A DNA stretch of 64,000 nucleotides, taken from assembly GCF_000331735.1 (NCBI RefSeq), contig NC_020126.1, positions 8,559,501-8,623,500 on the forward strand. The letters run 5' to 3'. This document shows positions 7,915 to 19,040 of this stretch, piece after piece. Position numbers and translations under genes: made by a program. The DNA comes from Myxococcus stipitatus DSM 14675 (GTDB lineage: Bacteria; Myxococcota; Myxococcia; Myxococcales; Myxococcaceae). The notes beneath the pieces were generated by a model that saw only the letters and a list, made by a program, of their open reading frames with translations, had not been told where the DNA came from and did no database searches. Position 1 is the stretch's first letter, and each line of letters starts with the position of its first letter.

Positions 7915-8355
7915 ATGTCCTACCCTCCCCGACTCTCCCACCTCGCCACCCGCGCGGTGGTGGTCGCCAAGCTGGTCCCCACCTACGCCCAGGCGCACCG
8001 GCTCGACGAGGAGGAGGCCGCGCAGCGCCTCTCGTCCGCGCTCTCCGGGAAGCTCCTGCCCGCGCTGCTGGAGTCCGCTTGGTCCGCGATGCTGGGCAAG
8101 ACGAAGCGGCTCACCGAGGACGGGCTGCTGGAGAAGGTCGCCACCACCCTGTCGGACCGCCCGCTGCGCCCCGGGCGCGTGGCGCCCATGACGCCCTCCT
8201 GGAGCGCCTTCCTGGTGCTGACGGACCTGGAGGCGGGCACCGCCAGTGACGCGGCCCGCCGGGTCATGGAGTCCGAGGAGGGACGTCGGCGAGGCAACGA
8301 GGGACTGGCCGAGGCTGGACGCTTCCTCGCCGCTGAATTGACCCGCGGAAAGTAG
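7915..8355 (+). CDS. Hypothetical protein, unrecognised
   Basis: A 146-residue protein with no signal peptide or membrane segment and an Ala/Leu/Arg-rich, mostly helical composition. I do not recognise a family. A GGAG nine bases before the ATG supports the start, and third-position GC is high throughout, so it is likely a real gene. It sits between a DUF2378 protein and a FemAB-like acyltransferase, all on one strand with short gaps (42 and 71 bp), which suggests co-transcription but says little about its role. Confidence 0.6.
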   Translation: MSYPPRLSHLATRAVVVAKLVPTYAQAHRLDEEEAAQRLSSALSGKLLPALLESAWSAMLGKTKRLTEDGLLEKVATTLSDRPLRPGRVAPMTPSWSAFLVLTDLEAGTASDAARRVMESEEGRRRGNEGLAEAGRFLAAELTRGK

Positions 8356-8426
8356 GGCCCGGCCGGCCATGGCAGCAGGGGGCCCGCGTCGTTATAGGCT
8401 GGCCCCACCTCCCTCGTGCGCCGCCG

Positions 8427-9587
8427 ATGTCCACACCGCTGCCCACCACCCTGCGCATCCTGCCCTCCATCCACGAGGTCCCCGCTCCCCTCTGGGATGC
8501 GCTCGTGGACGACGCGGCCGTGCCCTTCCTGGAGTGGGCCTTCCTGGCGGCGCTCGAGGACAGCGGCAGCGCGGTGCCCGAGCGCGGCTGGCATCCCCGC
8601 CACCTGACACTCTGGAGAGGCTCGCGGCTGGTGGCCGCCGCCCCCGCCTATCTCAAGGACGACAGCCAGGGCGAGTTCGTCTTCGACGCCCCCTGGGCCA
8701 CCGCCGCGGAGCGCGCCGGCCTGCGCTACTACCCCAAGCTGGTCCTCGCCGTGCCCTTCACCCCCGCGACGGGGCGGCGCGTGCTGGTGGCCCCCGGCGA
8801 GGAGCGCGCGGCCCGCGAGGCGGAGCTGTACGCGGGCGCGCTGGAGTTCGCCCGCGCCGAGCACCTCTCCGGCATCCATGTCCTCTTCCCCACCGAGGAG
8901 GAGTTGCCCACGCTCGAGGCCCAGGGCTTCGCCATGCGCCTGGGCGTCCAGTACCAGTGGCGCAATGACGGCTACCACACGCTGGAGGACTTCCTCGCCC
9001 GCTTCCACTCCAAGCGGCGCAACCAGCTCCGGCGCGAGCTGCGCGCCCCCGGGCAGCAGGGCATCCACCTGCGCACGCTGCGCGGCGACGCGCTGGCCGA
9101 AGTCGACGTGGACACGCTCTACCGCATCTACACGTCCACCGTGGACAAGTACCCGTGGGGCACGCGGCTGCTCACGCGGGACTTCTTCGCGCGGATGCTC
9201 GCCACGTTCCGCCACCGCTGTGAGCTGGTGGAAGCCCGGCGGGGGGGCGAGCTGGTGGCCGGCGCGCTCAACTTCCGAGGCAACCAGGTGCTCTACGGCC
9301 GCTACTGGGGCTGTTTCGAGGAGCACCCCTTCCTGCACTTCAACGTCTGCCTGTACCACCCGGTGGAGGAAGGCATCACCCAGGGGCTGACGCGTTTTGA
9401 ACCGGGTGCGGGTGGGGAGCACAAGCTCACCCGGGGTTTCGAGCCTCGCCTCACGTACAGTGCCCACCTGCTCCTTCATCCGGGGTTGGAGCGCGCGGTG
9501 CGAGGCTTCCTGGAGCACGAGCGGGCGGCCGTCCGGGGTGGCCTGCCGCAGTGGCGGGCGGAGACAGGTTTCAAGGGAGACGCGTGA
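8427..9587 (+). CDS. GNAT/FemAB-like N-acyltransferase (DUF482 type)
   Basis: A 386-residue cytoplasmic protein resembling the peptidogalycan-biosynthesis/FemAB_like family (PF04339, formerly DUF482). Family features seen: FLEWAFLAALEDSGSA near residues 35-50, a YYPKLVLAVPFTPA block near 110, HSKRRNQLRRE near 195-205, an LYGRYWGC block, and the EPGAGGEHKLTRGFEP section near 330-345 close to the end. Members have a GNAT fold and are presumed to transfer acyl or aminoacyl groups; the real substrate is unknown. The start is the only early ATG of the frame. It lies directly upstream of clpS-clpA, a neighbourhood also seen for N-end-rule related transferases, but nothing here shows it is one. Confidence 0.75.
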   Translation: MSTPLPTTLRILPSIHEVPAPLWDALVDDAAVPFLEWAFLAALEDSGSAVPERGWHPRHLTLWRGSRLVAAAPAYLKDDSQGEFVFDAPWATAAERAGLRYYPKLVLAVPFTPATGRRVLVAPGEERAAREAELYAGALEFARAEHLSGIHVLFPTEEELPTLEAQGFAMRLGVQYQWRNDGYHTLEDFLARFHSKRRNQLRRELRAPGQQGIHLRTLRGDALAEVDVDTLYRIYTSTVDKYPWGTRLLTRDFFARMLATFRHRCELVEARRGGELVAGALNFRGNQVLYGRYWGCFEEHPFLHFNVCLYHPVEEGITQGLTRFEPGAGGEHKLTRGFEPRLTYSAHLLLHPGLERAVRGFLEHERAAVRGGLPQWRAETGFKGDA

Positions 9588-9630
9588 AACGGCGCGCTTC
9601 CCACGTCATCGAAGGGAGTCCGTGAGACTT

Positions 9631-9954
9631 ATGGCGCAGAAGGACGAGCACGACGGCTCCGTCGCGACAGAGACCGTCCCCAAGCAGAAGCTCAAGAGGC
9701 CCACCCTCTACAAGGTGCTGCTGCACAACGACAATTACACGACGCGCGAGTTCGTGGTGGCCGTCCTCCGGGAGGTCTTCCACAAGTCGGAGTCGGATGC
9801 CGTGCAGATCATGCTGCACGTTCATTACAACGGAGTCGGAGTGGCCGGCGTCTATACGTTCGAGATTGCCGAGACGAAGCTCAAGACGGTGGAGGCCGCG
9901 GCCCGGGACAATGGGTTCCCCCTGCGACTCTCCATGGAACCCGAGGAAGGTTGA
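9631..9954 (+). CDS. clpS: ClpS, adaptor of the ClpA protease for N-degron substrates
   Basis: About 107 residues. The core LYKVLLHNDNYTTREFVVAVL is the ClpS signature: the HNDNYT segment forms the pocket that binds the N-terminal destabilising residue, and HVHYNG supplies the conserved histidine. ClpS brings N-end-rule substrates to ClpAP. The N-terminus (residues 1-25) is the flexible tail that enters ClpA. ATG 9631 is chosen; GTG 9622 is in frame, but only three bases from the GGGAG at 9614-9618, whereas the ATG is twelve bases away, so the start is not certain. clpA begins three bases after the stop. Confidence 0.9.
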   Translation: MAQKDEHDGSVATETVPKQKLKRPTLYKVLLHNDNYTTREFVVAVLREVFHKSESDAVQIMLHVHYNGVGVAGVYTFEIAETKLKTVEAAARDNGFPLRLSMEPEEG

Positions 9955-9957
9955 ACC

Positions 9958-12267
<2,310 letters not shown>

Positions 12268-12300
12268 TCCGGCCCTCGCGACTCGACGCCCGACATGGAA

Positions 12301-12339
12301 AGGCCCCGGTTCCCCAGTGAGGGAGCCGGGGCCTCTTCA
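12301..12339. terminator. Bidirectional intrinsic terminator between clpA and mcp
   Basis: AGGCCCCGG (12301-12309) pairs with CCGGGGCCT (12326-12334); the stem continues inward with TCCC/GGGA across one wobble. TCTTC follows on the plus strand, and TTTCC follows on the minus strand. It sits between the convergent clpA and chemoreceptor genes and could end both transcripts. Confidence 0.75.
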
Positions 12340-12353
12340 CATCCGGAGGCGTG

Positions 12354-13970
12354 CTACTCGACGCGGTAGATCTTCACCGCGCTGGAGAGCTGCTCGGAGA
12401 TGATTTGCAGCGTGGTGGCCGCCTCGCCCGTGGAGCCGATGCGCGATACCGTCTCGTCCATCATCTTGGACAAGTCGTTCACCGCCAGGGTGATTTGGTT
12501 GATGCCCACGTTCTGCTGGCTCACCGCCGCGGCGATTTGACGGACGGCGGCGGCGTTGTCCTGGACGATGGAGGACAGCTCGCGCAGGTTCTGCCCGCTG
12601 GTGCGCACCTGCGTCAGGCCCGACTCCATGCGCTCCGCGCCGCGCTCCGTGATGCGCACCGCGGCCGTCACCGAGTTGGCGATATCGTCCAGCAGCTCCC
12701 GCACCCGCGTGGTGGCCTGGATGGACTGGTCCGCGAGCGCGCGAATCTCCCGCGCCACCACGCCGAAGCCCTTGCCGTGCTCGCCCGAGCGCACCGATTC
12801 GATCGCCGCGTTGAGCGCGAGCATGTTGGACTGGTCGGCCAGGTCCTTCACCGTCTGGGTGATGCCGCCAATCTGCTGCGTGCGCTCGCCCAGTTCGAGA
12901 ATCTTCTGGGCAATCTCCCCCACCTGGACACGGATGTCGTTGAGGCCCGCCATCGTCTGTTCAATCGCGGCCTCACCCGAGCGCGCCAGCGCGTCCGCGC
13001 GCTCCGCCACGGACAGCACGCTCTCCGCCTTCTGCGCGGCCAGCATGGAGGTCTGCTTGATCTCCTGCGCCGTCACCTGCGTCTCCTGCAGCGCGGCGGC
13101 CTGACGGGAGATGGTCTGCGCCTGCTCGGTGGACGAGGTGTTCAGGTGCTCGGTCGACTGCGTCAGCGCCTGCGCCGCCTGCTGGAGGTTCAGCGTCACC
13201 TCGCGCAGCCGGGCCACCATCTGCGCGAAGGAGTTGGCGAGCCGGCCCACCTCGTCGCCGCTCTTCACCTGGATGGGACGGGTGAGGTCTCCGGACTCGA
13301 CGATGTGGCTGGTGACCTCCGTCAGCTCGCGCATGGGCCGCACGATGCTCCGCCCGAAGGCCGCCGCCACGGCCACGCCCAGCGCCACCAGCAGCGCCGC
13401 GAAGCCCACCATGCGCCAGTGCAGCTCCGACACCACGTCGTCGATGTGGTCCCGGGAGATGCCCACGTGCACCTTGCCCAGCCGGCCACCGGCCACCGGG
13501 GCCATCACGTTCATCGCGCGCAACTGCTTGCCGCCGGACTCCACCTCCAGGACCGAGCCCCAGCCGGTCTGCTCGCTCACGTCGCCTTGGTGCGCGGTGG
13601 CCACCTTCAGCGAGTCGGGGAACGCGCCCGGCAGCGTGTGCGCCACGACATTGCCGGAGACGTCCGTCAGGAAGACGTACGAGACGTCCTCGGTGTCTCG
13701 CATCACGTCCAGCATGGGCTGGAGCGCGGCGACACCCGCCGCCACGCCCTGCTCCGCGGCCACGGCGAGGTGACGGGAGAGCAGCTTGCCCTCGCCCATG
13801 TGGGCGTTGACCAGGTCGCTCTCCAGGCGCCGCGTGGCGATGCCGGTGAGCATGGCGGCCACCGTGGCGCTGACGAGCGTGGTGACGAGGACCAGCTTCG
13901 GCGCCAGTCCCAGCGACTGCCGGAACTGCTGGCCCAGCTGCGTGGTGAAGGAAGTCTGTTCGGAGCTCAC
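12354..13970 (-). CDS. Methyl-accepting chemotaxis protein
   Basis: A 538-residue receptor. A first membrane segment lies near residues 20-42, then an extracytoplasmic domain of about 140 residues (a short single-Cache-like sensor), a second membrane segment (about 187-207), a HAMP domain, and a long coiled-coil signalling domain. The hairpin tip reads NAAIESVRSGEHGKGFGVVAREIRALADQS in pieces, a variant of the AAIEAARAGE consensus. It should cluster with the CheA/CheW of the same operon. It is the last gene of the operon, 85 bp after cheB. No C-terminal NWETF-like CheR/CheB tether is present. Ligand unknown. Confidence 0.9.
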   Translation of the reverse strand: MSSEQTSFTTQLGQQFRQSLGLAPKLVLVTTLVSATVAAMLTGIATRRLESDLVNAHMGEGKLLSRHLAVAAEQGVAAGVAALQPMLDVMRDTEDVSYVFLTDVSGNVVAHTLPGAFPDSLKVATAHQGDVSEQTGWGSVLEVESGGKQLRAMNVMAPVAGGRLGKVHVGISRDHIDDVVSELHWRMVGFAALLVALGVAVAAAFGRSIVRPMRELTEVTSHIVESGDLTRPIQVKSGDEVGRLANSFAQMVARLREVTLNLQQAAQALTQSTEHLNTSSTEQAQTISRQAAALQETQVTAQEIKQTSMLAAQKAESVLSVAERADALARSGEAAIEQTMAGLNDIRVQVGEIAQKILELGERTQQIGGITQTVKDLADQSNMLALNAAIESVRSGEHGKGFGVVAREIRALADQSIQATTRVRELLDDIANSVTAAVRITERGAERMESGLTQVRTSGQNLRELSSIVQDNAAAVRQIAAAVSQQNVGINQITLAVNDLSKMMDETVSRIGSTGEAATTLQIISEQLSSAVKIYRVE

Positions 13971-14055
13971 GGCATCACCACCCGGAAAAACCGCGGGACG
14001 ACACCCGCGCGAGCGCGGGGCCAGGACCTACGACTCGAGACAAGCAACCGGCGAC

Positions 14056-15129
14056 TCATCGCCCCACCCCACCCTCGCCCCGCCCGCCTCCGGCGCGGAA
14101 GTTGAGCGGCACACAGCTCTGGAGGAGGAGCTCCGGCAGGGAAGACAGCGGCACGCCCTGGTCCGTCGCGCGAATCTCCAGCGCCGCGCGCGGCATGCCG
14201 TAGACGACGGAGGTGGCCTCGTCCTGGGAGAAGGTGACGCCGCCCGCCTTGCGGATGGCCAACAGGCCCCGCGCGCCGTCCTCGCCCATGCCGGTGAGCA
14301 CCACGCCGCCGCTGCGCCGGCCGAAGGCCTGCGCCAGCGACGCCAGCAGGACGTCGCCGTTGGGGCACGGCCCGCCTCGGCTGGGCTGCATCCGCGCCAG
14401 GCCCGTGGAGTCCACCAGGAGGTCCTGGCCGTCCTGCGGGAAGTACACCCGCCCCGGCTCCAGCCGCTCGCCGTCCCGGGCCACATCCACCGTCAGCGTC
14501 GTCACCTGGGACAGCCACCGCACCATGCCCTGGGTGAAGCCCACGGTGATGTGCTGGGCGACGAGCAGCGGCACCGGCAGGTCCTTGGGCAGCTTGGACA
14601 GGAGCTCCGCCAGCGCGGGCGGGCCCCCGGTGGAGGCCACGATGCCGAACACATCCACCCGCGCGCCGATGGGCGGCGGCGTCACCGCGCCCGTGCGCGC
14701 GCGGCGGGAGATGACGGGCACCTCAGCCATGAGGCACACCGAGTGGGCCAGGTCCTTGCCCCACCGGCGCAGCTCCTCCACGTTGGTGACGTTGGGCTTG
14801 CCGATGAGCTCCAGCGCGCCGGCGCTCATGGCCTGGAAGCCCAGGTCCACGCCGCGCTGCTCGGCCACCGCGCTCACCACCAGCACCCGCGCGGGGGACT
14901 GGGACATGATGGCCGCGATGGCGGCCGGCCCGTCCAGGCCCGGCAGCAGCAGGTCCATGGTGATGACGTCGGGGCGCAAGAGCCGCGCGAGCTGGACGGC
15001 GCGGTTGCCATCTCCCGCGCGACCGACGACCTCGATGCGAGGGTCCTCGGTGAGCAGGGCCGTCAACGTGTTGGCCATGGTGGGCGAGTCATCCACCACC
15101 AGCACGCGAATGGGGCGACGGTTGTTCAC
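14056..15129 (-). CDS. cheB: CheB, receptor methylesterase response regulator
   Basis: 357 residues. The N-terminal receiver (about 8-125) has the acidic pair VVDDS and phospho-acceptor Asp59 in ITMDLLLPG. The C-terminal methylesterase domain carries the catalytic serine in GIVASTGGPPAL, the VAQHITVGFT histidine block and the GMGEDGARGL aspartate block, so all three catalytic residues are present. It removes methyl groups from receptor glutamates when phosphorylated by CheA. The start is GTG 15129, overlapping the cheA TGA as GTGA. It counteracts the CheR of the same operon. Confidence 0.93.
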   Translation of the reverse strand: MNNRRPIRVLVVDDSPTMANTLTALLTEDPRIEVVGRAGDGNRAVQLARLLRPDVITMDLLLPGLDGPAAIAAIMSQSPARVLVVSAVAEQRGVDLGFQAMSAGALELIGKPNVTNVEELRRWGKDLAHSVCLMAEVPVISRRARTGAVTPPPIGARVDVFGIVASTGGPPALAELLSKLPKDLPVPLLVAQHITVGFTQGMVRWLSQVTTLTVDVARDGERLEPGRVYFPQDGQDLLVDSTGLARMQPSRGGPCPNGDVLLASLAQAFGRRSGGVVLTGMGEDGARGLLAIRKAGGVTFSQDEATSVVYGMPRAALEIRATDQGVPLSSLPELLLQSCVPLNFRAGGGRGEGGVGR

Positions 15130-17279
15130 GCGCGCCCTCCCCTGCGGCTCATCACGTCGAGCACCTCCGCGAGCAGCCGACCCGCGGCACACTCGCGCTT
15201 GCTGAGATATCCATCCGCTCCCGCAGCCATGCCCCGCTCACGCGCCGCCGCGCTGTCGTGCGCGGAGACGAGGATGACGGGCAGCGACGCCGTCTCGCGC
15301 TTCTCCCGCAATCGGGCGATGAGCTGTGTGCCGTCCATCTCTTCCATGTCCAGGTCGCAGATGACGACGTCGTAGGTGTCCGTCTGGAGCCGGTCCAGCG
15401 CCCGCGCCCCGCTGGCCGCCAGGTGCACGCTGAAGCCACCTGCCTCCAGCATGGCCCGGTGCAGCGCGCGCGCGGTGAGCGAGTCGTCCACCACCAGCGC
15501 CCGGCGCTGCGCCGTCACCGTCGTCTGGCCCGTCTCCGTCACCAGCCAGTCCGGCCGGCAGATGAGCAGCAGCTCGCCTCGGCTCAGCGTCGCCGCGCCC
15601 TGCCAGGCCGGGACGTCCCGGACCTCCGAGGGCAGCGGCCGGATGACCAAATCCCTGTCACCCACCACCGCGTCCACCCCCAGCGCCACGCGCTTGCCTC
15701 CGCTCTGCACGATGAGCAGCGGCTGGCCCTCCGCCGGAGGCGCCGAGGCCCGCAGGCCCAGCCGCGCGCCCAGGTCCACCACCTGCAACAGCTGCCCTTG
15801 GTACTCCAGGTGCGCCTTGCGCTTGCCGATGCGCAGCGAGTCCGCGCGCGCCAGCTGCGTGGCCTCCACCGCGAGCATCGGCAGGCCCACCAGCTGCTCC
15901 AGCGCGCGCACCACCAACACCGGCGAGCTGCCCAGGTCCACCGGCAGCGTCATCACGAAGCGCGTGCCCTGGCCCTGCGCGCTGTTCACCTCGATGCGGC
16001 CCTGCAGCGCCTCCACCGACGCACGCACGGCGTCCAGGCCCACGCCTCGGCCGGAGGTGTCCGTCACGTCGCTGCGCGTGCTGAAGCCCGGCCGGAAGAT
16101 GAGGTCTCGCAGCTGGTTGTCGTTGAGCCGGTCGCCCTCGTCGGAGGACAGGAGGCCGCGCGACTCGGCCACCTTGCGCACCCGCGTCACGTCGATGCCC
16201 GCGCCGTCGTCCGCGCACTCCAGGAACAGGAGGTTGCCCTGCTGCTCCACGCGCAGCGTGAGCGCGCCCTCGTGGTGCTTGCCCGCCTTCTCGCGCGCGG
16301 ACGGCATCTCCAGCCCGTGGTCCACCGCGTTGCGCAACAGGTGCACCAGCGCGCCCTGCAGCTTCTCCAGGAGGCGCCGGTCCAGCGACAGCTCCGAGCC
16401 CACCACCGACAGCCGGGCCTCCTTGCCCAGCTGCCGCGACAAGTCCCGCACCATGCGCTGGAGCGGGTCCAGGATCGTGCGCACCGGACGCGTGGTGATG
16501 GCCTTGAGGCCCTCCTCCAGCGCGTCGACGATGTCGCTCGTCTCCTCGCCATCGGTGCGCAGCAGGCGCGCCGTGCCGGAGAGCAGCGTGCGCGCCTCCG
16601 CCGTCTCCGCCAAGAGCCCCTGCCGGGCCAGCACCGTCACCACGCGCTCCAGCTCGCGGCCTCGCTCCTCCACGCGCAGGCGCACCTCGCGCAGCCGCTC
16701 CACCTCGCGCATCAGCGCCGTCACCTGCCGCGCGCCCACGCGCCAGCCCGTGTCCGCCGACTCCGGCAGCGCGTCCGGGTTCATCGCCAGCGCGCCGTCC
16801 GGCGACGCCTCCTCCTGCGCGCCCAGGGGCGACACCGCCGCGTCCGCGGGGACGCTCGCGCTCACCTGTTCCGGCGCGGGCCCCTCCGCCACCAGCTGCG
16901 CCAGCGCGGCGGCGGGGTCCGGCAGCGCGTCACCGCGTCCGTCCGCGTGTGCCTGCGCGCGCAGCATGAAGAGGTCCAGGCCGTGCAGCAGCACGTCCAC
17001 CACGGACCGGGGCATCTTCCGCGCGCTGGCCTTGAGCGGCGCGAGCGCGTCCTCGAGCTTGTGGGCGATGTCGCCCAGGTCCTGGAGCCCCAGGCTGGAC
17101 GCGCTGCCCTTGAGGGTGTGCAGGTGGCGGCCCAGCCGGACGTAGAGCTTGCCGAGCGCGGCCGCGTCCAGGCCCTCGCGCTCCAGCTCCAGCAGGTCCA
17201 TGGTGACCTTCTGGATGACCTCCTGGGCCTCCACGGCGAAGCCCGTCACCAGGCCTTGCAGCATCGGGTCAACGGGCAT
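15126..17279 (-). CDS. cheA: CheA histidine kinase fused to a C-terminal receiver domain
   Basis: 717 residues. Hpt domain with phosphorylated His54 in HTLKGSASSLG; an Ala/Pro-rich linker (about 115-185); dimerisation helices; HATPase domain with N box HLLRNAVDHGLE, G1 DDGAGI and G2 GRGVGLDAV; a CheW-like regulatory domain; and a full receiver domain at the end (about 590-710) with VVDDS, the acceptor Asp in ICDLDMEEMDG and a VSAHD/SKRE switch region. The CheY-binding P2 domain is not evident. The fused receiver could act as a phosphate sink, as in FrzE of M. xanthus. The gene overlaps cheW by 11 bases and cheB by 4. Confidence 0.95.
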   Translation of the reverse strand: MPVDPMLQGLVTGFAVEAQEVIQKVTMDLLELEREGLDAAALGKLYVRLGRHLHTLKGSASSLGLQDLGDIAHKLEDALAPLKASARKMPRSVVDVLLHGLDLFMLRAQAHADGRGDALPDPAAALAQLVAEGPAPEQVSASVPADAAVSPLGAQEEASPDGALAMNPDALPESADTGWRVGARQVTALMREVERLREVRLRVEERGRELERVVTVLARQGLLAETAEARTLLSGTARLLRTDGEETSDIVDALEEGLKAITTRPVRTILDPLQRMVRDLSRQLGKEARLSVVGSELSLDRRLLEKLQGALVHLLRNAVDHGLEMPSAREKAGKHHEGALTLRVEQQGNLLFLECADDGAGIDVTRVRKVAESRGLLSSDEGDRLNDNQLRDLIFRPGFSTRSDVTDTSGRGVGLDAVRASVEALQGRIEVNSAQGQGTRFVMTLPVDLGSSPVLVVRALEQLVGLPMLAVEATQLARADSLRIGKRKAHLEYQGQLLQVVDLGARLGLRASAPPAEGQPLLIVQSGGKRVALGVDAVVGDRDLVIRPLPSEVRDVPAWQGAATLSRGELLLICRPDWLVTETGQTTVTAQRRALVVDDSLTARALHRAMLEAGGFSVHLAASGARALDRLQTDTYDVVICDLDMEEMDGTQLIARLREKRETASLPVILVSAHDSAAARERGMAAGADGYLSKRECAAGRLLAEVLDVMSRRGGRA

Positions 17280-17814
17280 TGCGTCCTCCCGTCGAGCGCA
17301 CGGCGAACAAGCGCTTGAGGTCGATGAGGTGGATGAGCTGCCGGTCGTGCGTGAAGACCTCCGTCACCGGCCCCTCGGCCCGCACGCGCGCGGCCTCCAC
17401 CGCGCTCATCGGCAGCGTGGTGGGCCGGGGAATGGCCTCGCAGTCCAGCGCGCACAGCTCGCCGTCGCCGCGGTCCACCACCAGCAACACCGCCGGGTCC
17501 TGCCGCCAGCCGTGCCCGCCCAGCATCGACGCCAGGCTGAGCGCGGAGAGCACCTGGCCCTGGAAGCGCAGCACGCCCACGACGTGCGGCGCGGACAAGG
17601 GCACCGGCGTCACCATCCGCAGGGGCAGCGCCGCGCGCAGCATCTCCAGCGACAGCGCGTAGCGCTCCTCGCCCAGGGGGAACTCGGCAATCCAGTGCAC
17701 CGCCTCCTCGACGGTCGTCTCGGCCTGCTCCCGCAGGCGCGACGCGCGGCGCTCCAAGAGCTCCGCGGCCTCCTGTGCCTGGGCCTCTTCCATGCTCCGG
17801 GGAAGGATTTTCAT
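17269..17814 (-). CDS. cheW: CheW scaffold protein
   Basis: 181 residues. After an N-terminal helical extension of about 45 residues (charged, ERRASRLREQ) comes a CheW beta-barrel domain: FPLGEERYALSLEMLRAALPL, GVLRFQGQVLSALSL, and the closing IHLIDLKRLF. It would join the CheA of the operon to the receptor. The extension is longer than in Escherichia coli CheW. The start ATG overlaps the cheR stop by four bases; the stop overlaps cheA by 11 bases. Confidence 0.9.
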   Translation of the reverse strand: MKILPRSMEEAQAQEAAELLERRASRLREQAETTVEEAVHWIAEFPLGEERYALSLEMLRAALPLRMVTPVPLSAPHVVGVLRFQGQVLSALSLASMLGGHGWRQDPAVLLVVDRGDGELCALDCEAIPRPTTLPMSAVEAARVRAEGPVTEVFTHDRQLIHLIDLKRLFAVRSTGGRNAR

Positions 17815-19040
17815 TCGAGCGCCCCCTGGTTGAGGTAGGCGTCGGCGGACGCCTGATAGAACCGCGCCGGCAGCGCCTCCGGCCCATCCACGAGCTGGTC
17901 CGGCGCCAGCCGCTCGGCGCGCATGCGCAGGGCGCGCATCAGCGGAACGGCCGCCTCTCGCGCGCCGGAGCGCTCACGCAACAGCGCCAGCTCCAGCAGG
18001 CCCGGCAGGTAGTCGGGAGCCTGACGCACCAGCGACTCCAGCACCGCCAGCGCCCCGTTCGCGTCGCCTTCCTCGATGCGCTCCAGCGCATCCAGGTGCA
18101 GCCGCGCGGGCGGCGGAGGCGGCGTCACCTGCGCGGGCACGGGCGGGGGCGCGGCCTTCGGCCTGCGCACGGGAATCACGGGTGGAGCCACGCGCTCCAT
18201 CACCCGAGCCACCGGCGCGGGCGTGGCGGACTCCCCCGGCCCCAGCAGGCGGAACGCCTGGAGCTCCGGAGGCCCCTCGCGGACCATGCCCGCGGGGACC
18301 CGGTCCGCCTCCACCGCGCCCAGGAAGAGCAGCCCGCCGGGGTTGAGCGTCCGCGCGAGCAGCGCGATGGCCGCGTCGCGCGCGGCCGGGGAGAAGTAGG
18401 TCAGCACGTTGCGGCAGAGGATGAAGTCGAAGCGGCCGAAGCGCTCGGGCAGCGGCGCCAGCAGGTTGGACTGCGCGAAGGAGGTGATGCGGCGCACGAC
18501 GGGAAGAATCGTCACCTGCCGGTCCGCCCCATCCAGGTAGAGCGGGAACAGGCGCGGCGCGGACTCGCGGCGGGACCAGGTGCCGTAGGAGGCCCGGCGC
18601 GCCGTCTCCAGGCTGGCCTCGTGCAGGTCCGTGCCCATCACCTCCACCGGGAAGCCGTGGGCGACGGAAGCCTGCAGCGCCGCGGCCAGCGAGTACGCCT
18701 CTTCGCCCGTGGAGCAGCCCGCGCTCCAGCCGCGCAGCGCCAGCGCGCCTCGCCGCAGCGCCGCGGGCACGCCCTCCTGGGAGATGTAGCGGAAGTGCTC
18801 CGGCTGCCGGAAGAAGTACGTCTCCCCCACCAGCGCCGCGCGCACCAGCGTGTTGGCCAGGGGCGACTGGGGGAACAACATCTCCCCCAGCAGGTCCGCG
18901 GACGAACGGCCTCGCGCCAGCTCACCGCGCACCACGCGCTCCATGGCCTCCGCGGCGATGGCGTCCTCGCGGAAGCCCGTGATGGATGACACCACTTCCC
19001 GCGCCCGGGACAGAAGCCGCGGGTCAAGCTCTGCGCTCAT
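17811..19040 (-). CDS. cheR: CheR methyltransferase with C-terminal TPR-like region
   Basis: 409 residues. Residues 1-70 are the CheR N-terminal helical domain, followed by a SAM-binding fold with RGWSAGCSTGEEAYSLA (motif I), GTDLHEASLETAR and FDFILCRNVLTYF. From about residue 275 there is a Pro/Ala-rich linker, then a helical section (about 320-400) with TPR-like periodicity (GDANGALAVLESLVRQAPDYLPGLLELALL). CheR-TPR proteins occur in several myxobacterial clusters, where the TPR mediates protein contacts. It methylates receptor glutamates using SAM. The start ATG overlaps the upstream gene by four bases. Confidence 0.93.
   Translation of the reverse strand: MSAELDPRLLSRAREVVSSITGFREDAIAAEAMERVVRGELARGRSSADLLGEMLFPQSPLANTLVRAALVGETYFFRQPEHFRYISQEGVPAALRRGALALRGWSAGCSTGEEAYSLAAALQASVAHGFPVEVMGTDLHEASLETARRASYGTWSRRESAPRLFPLYLDGADRQVTILPVVRRITSFAQSNLLAPLPERFGRFDFILCRNVLTYFSPAARDAAIALLARTLNPGGLLFLGAVEADRVPAGMVREGPPELQAFRLLGPGESATPAPVARVMERVAPPVIPVRRPKAAPPPVPAQVTPPPPPARLHLDALERIEEGDANGALAVLESLVRQAPDYLPGLLELALLRERSGAREAAVPLMRALRMRAERLAPDQLVDGPEALPARFYQASADAYLNQGALE

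Noticed and set aside
8427..9587. Assigning the acyltransferase as an N-end-rule leucyl/arginyl transferase because clpS is next
   Set aside because: Motifs match the FemAB_like/DUF482 family rather than Aat or Bpt. Adjacency alone is not enough.
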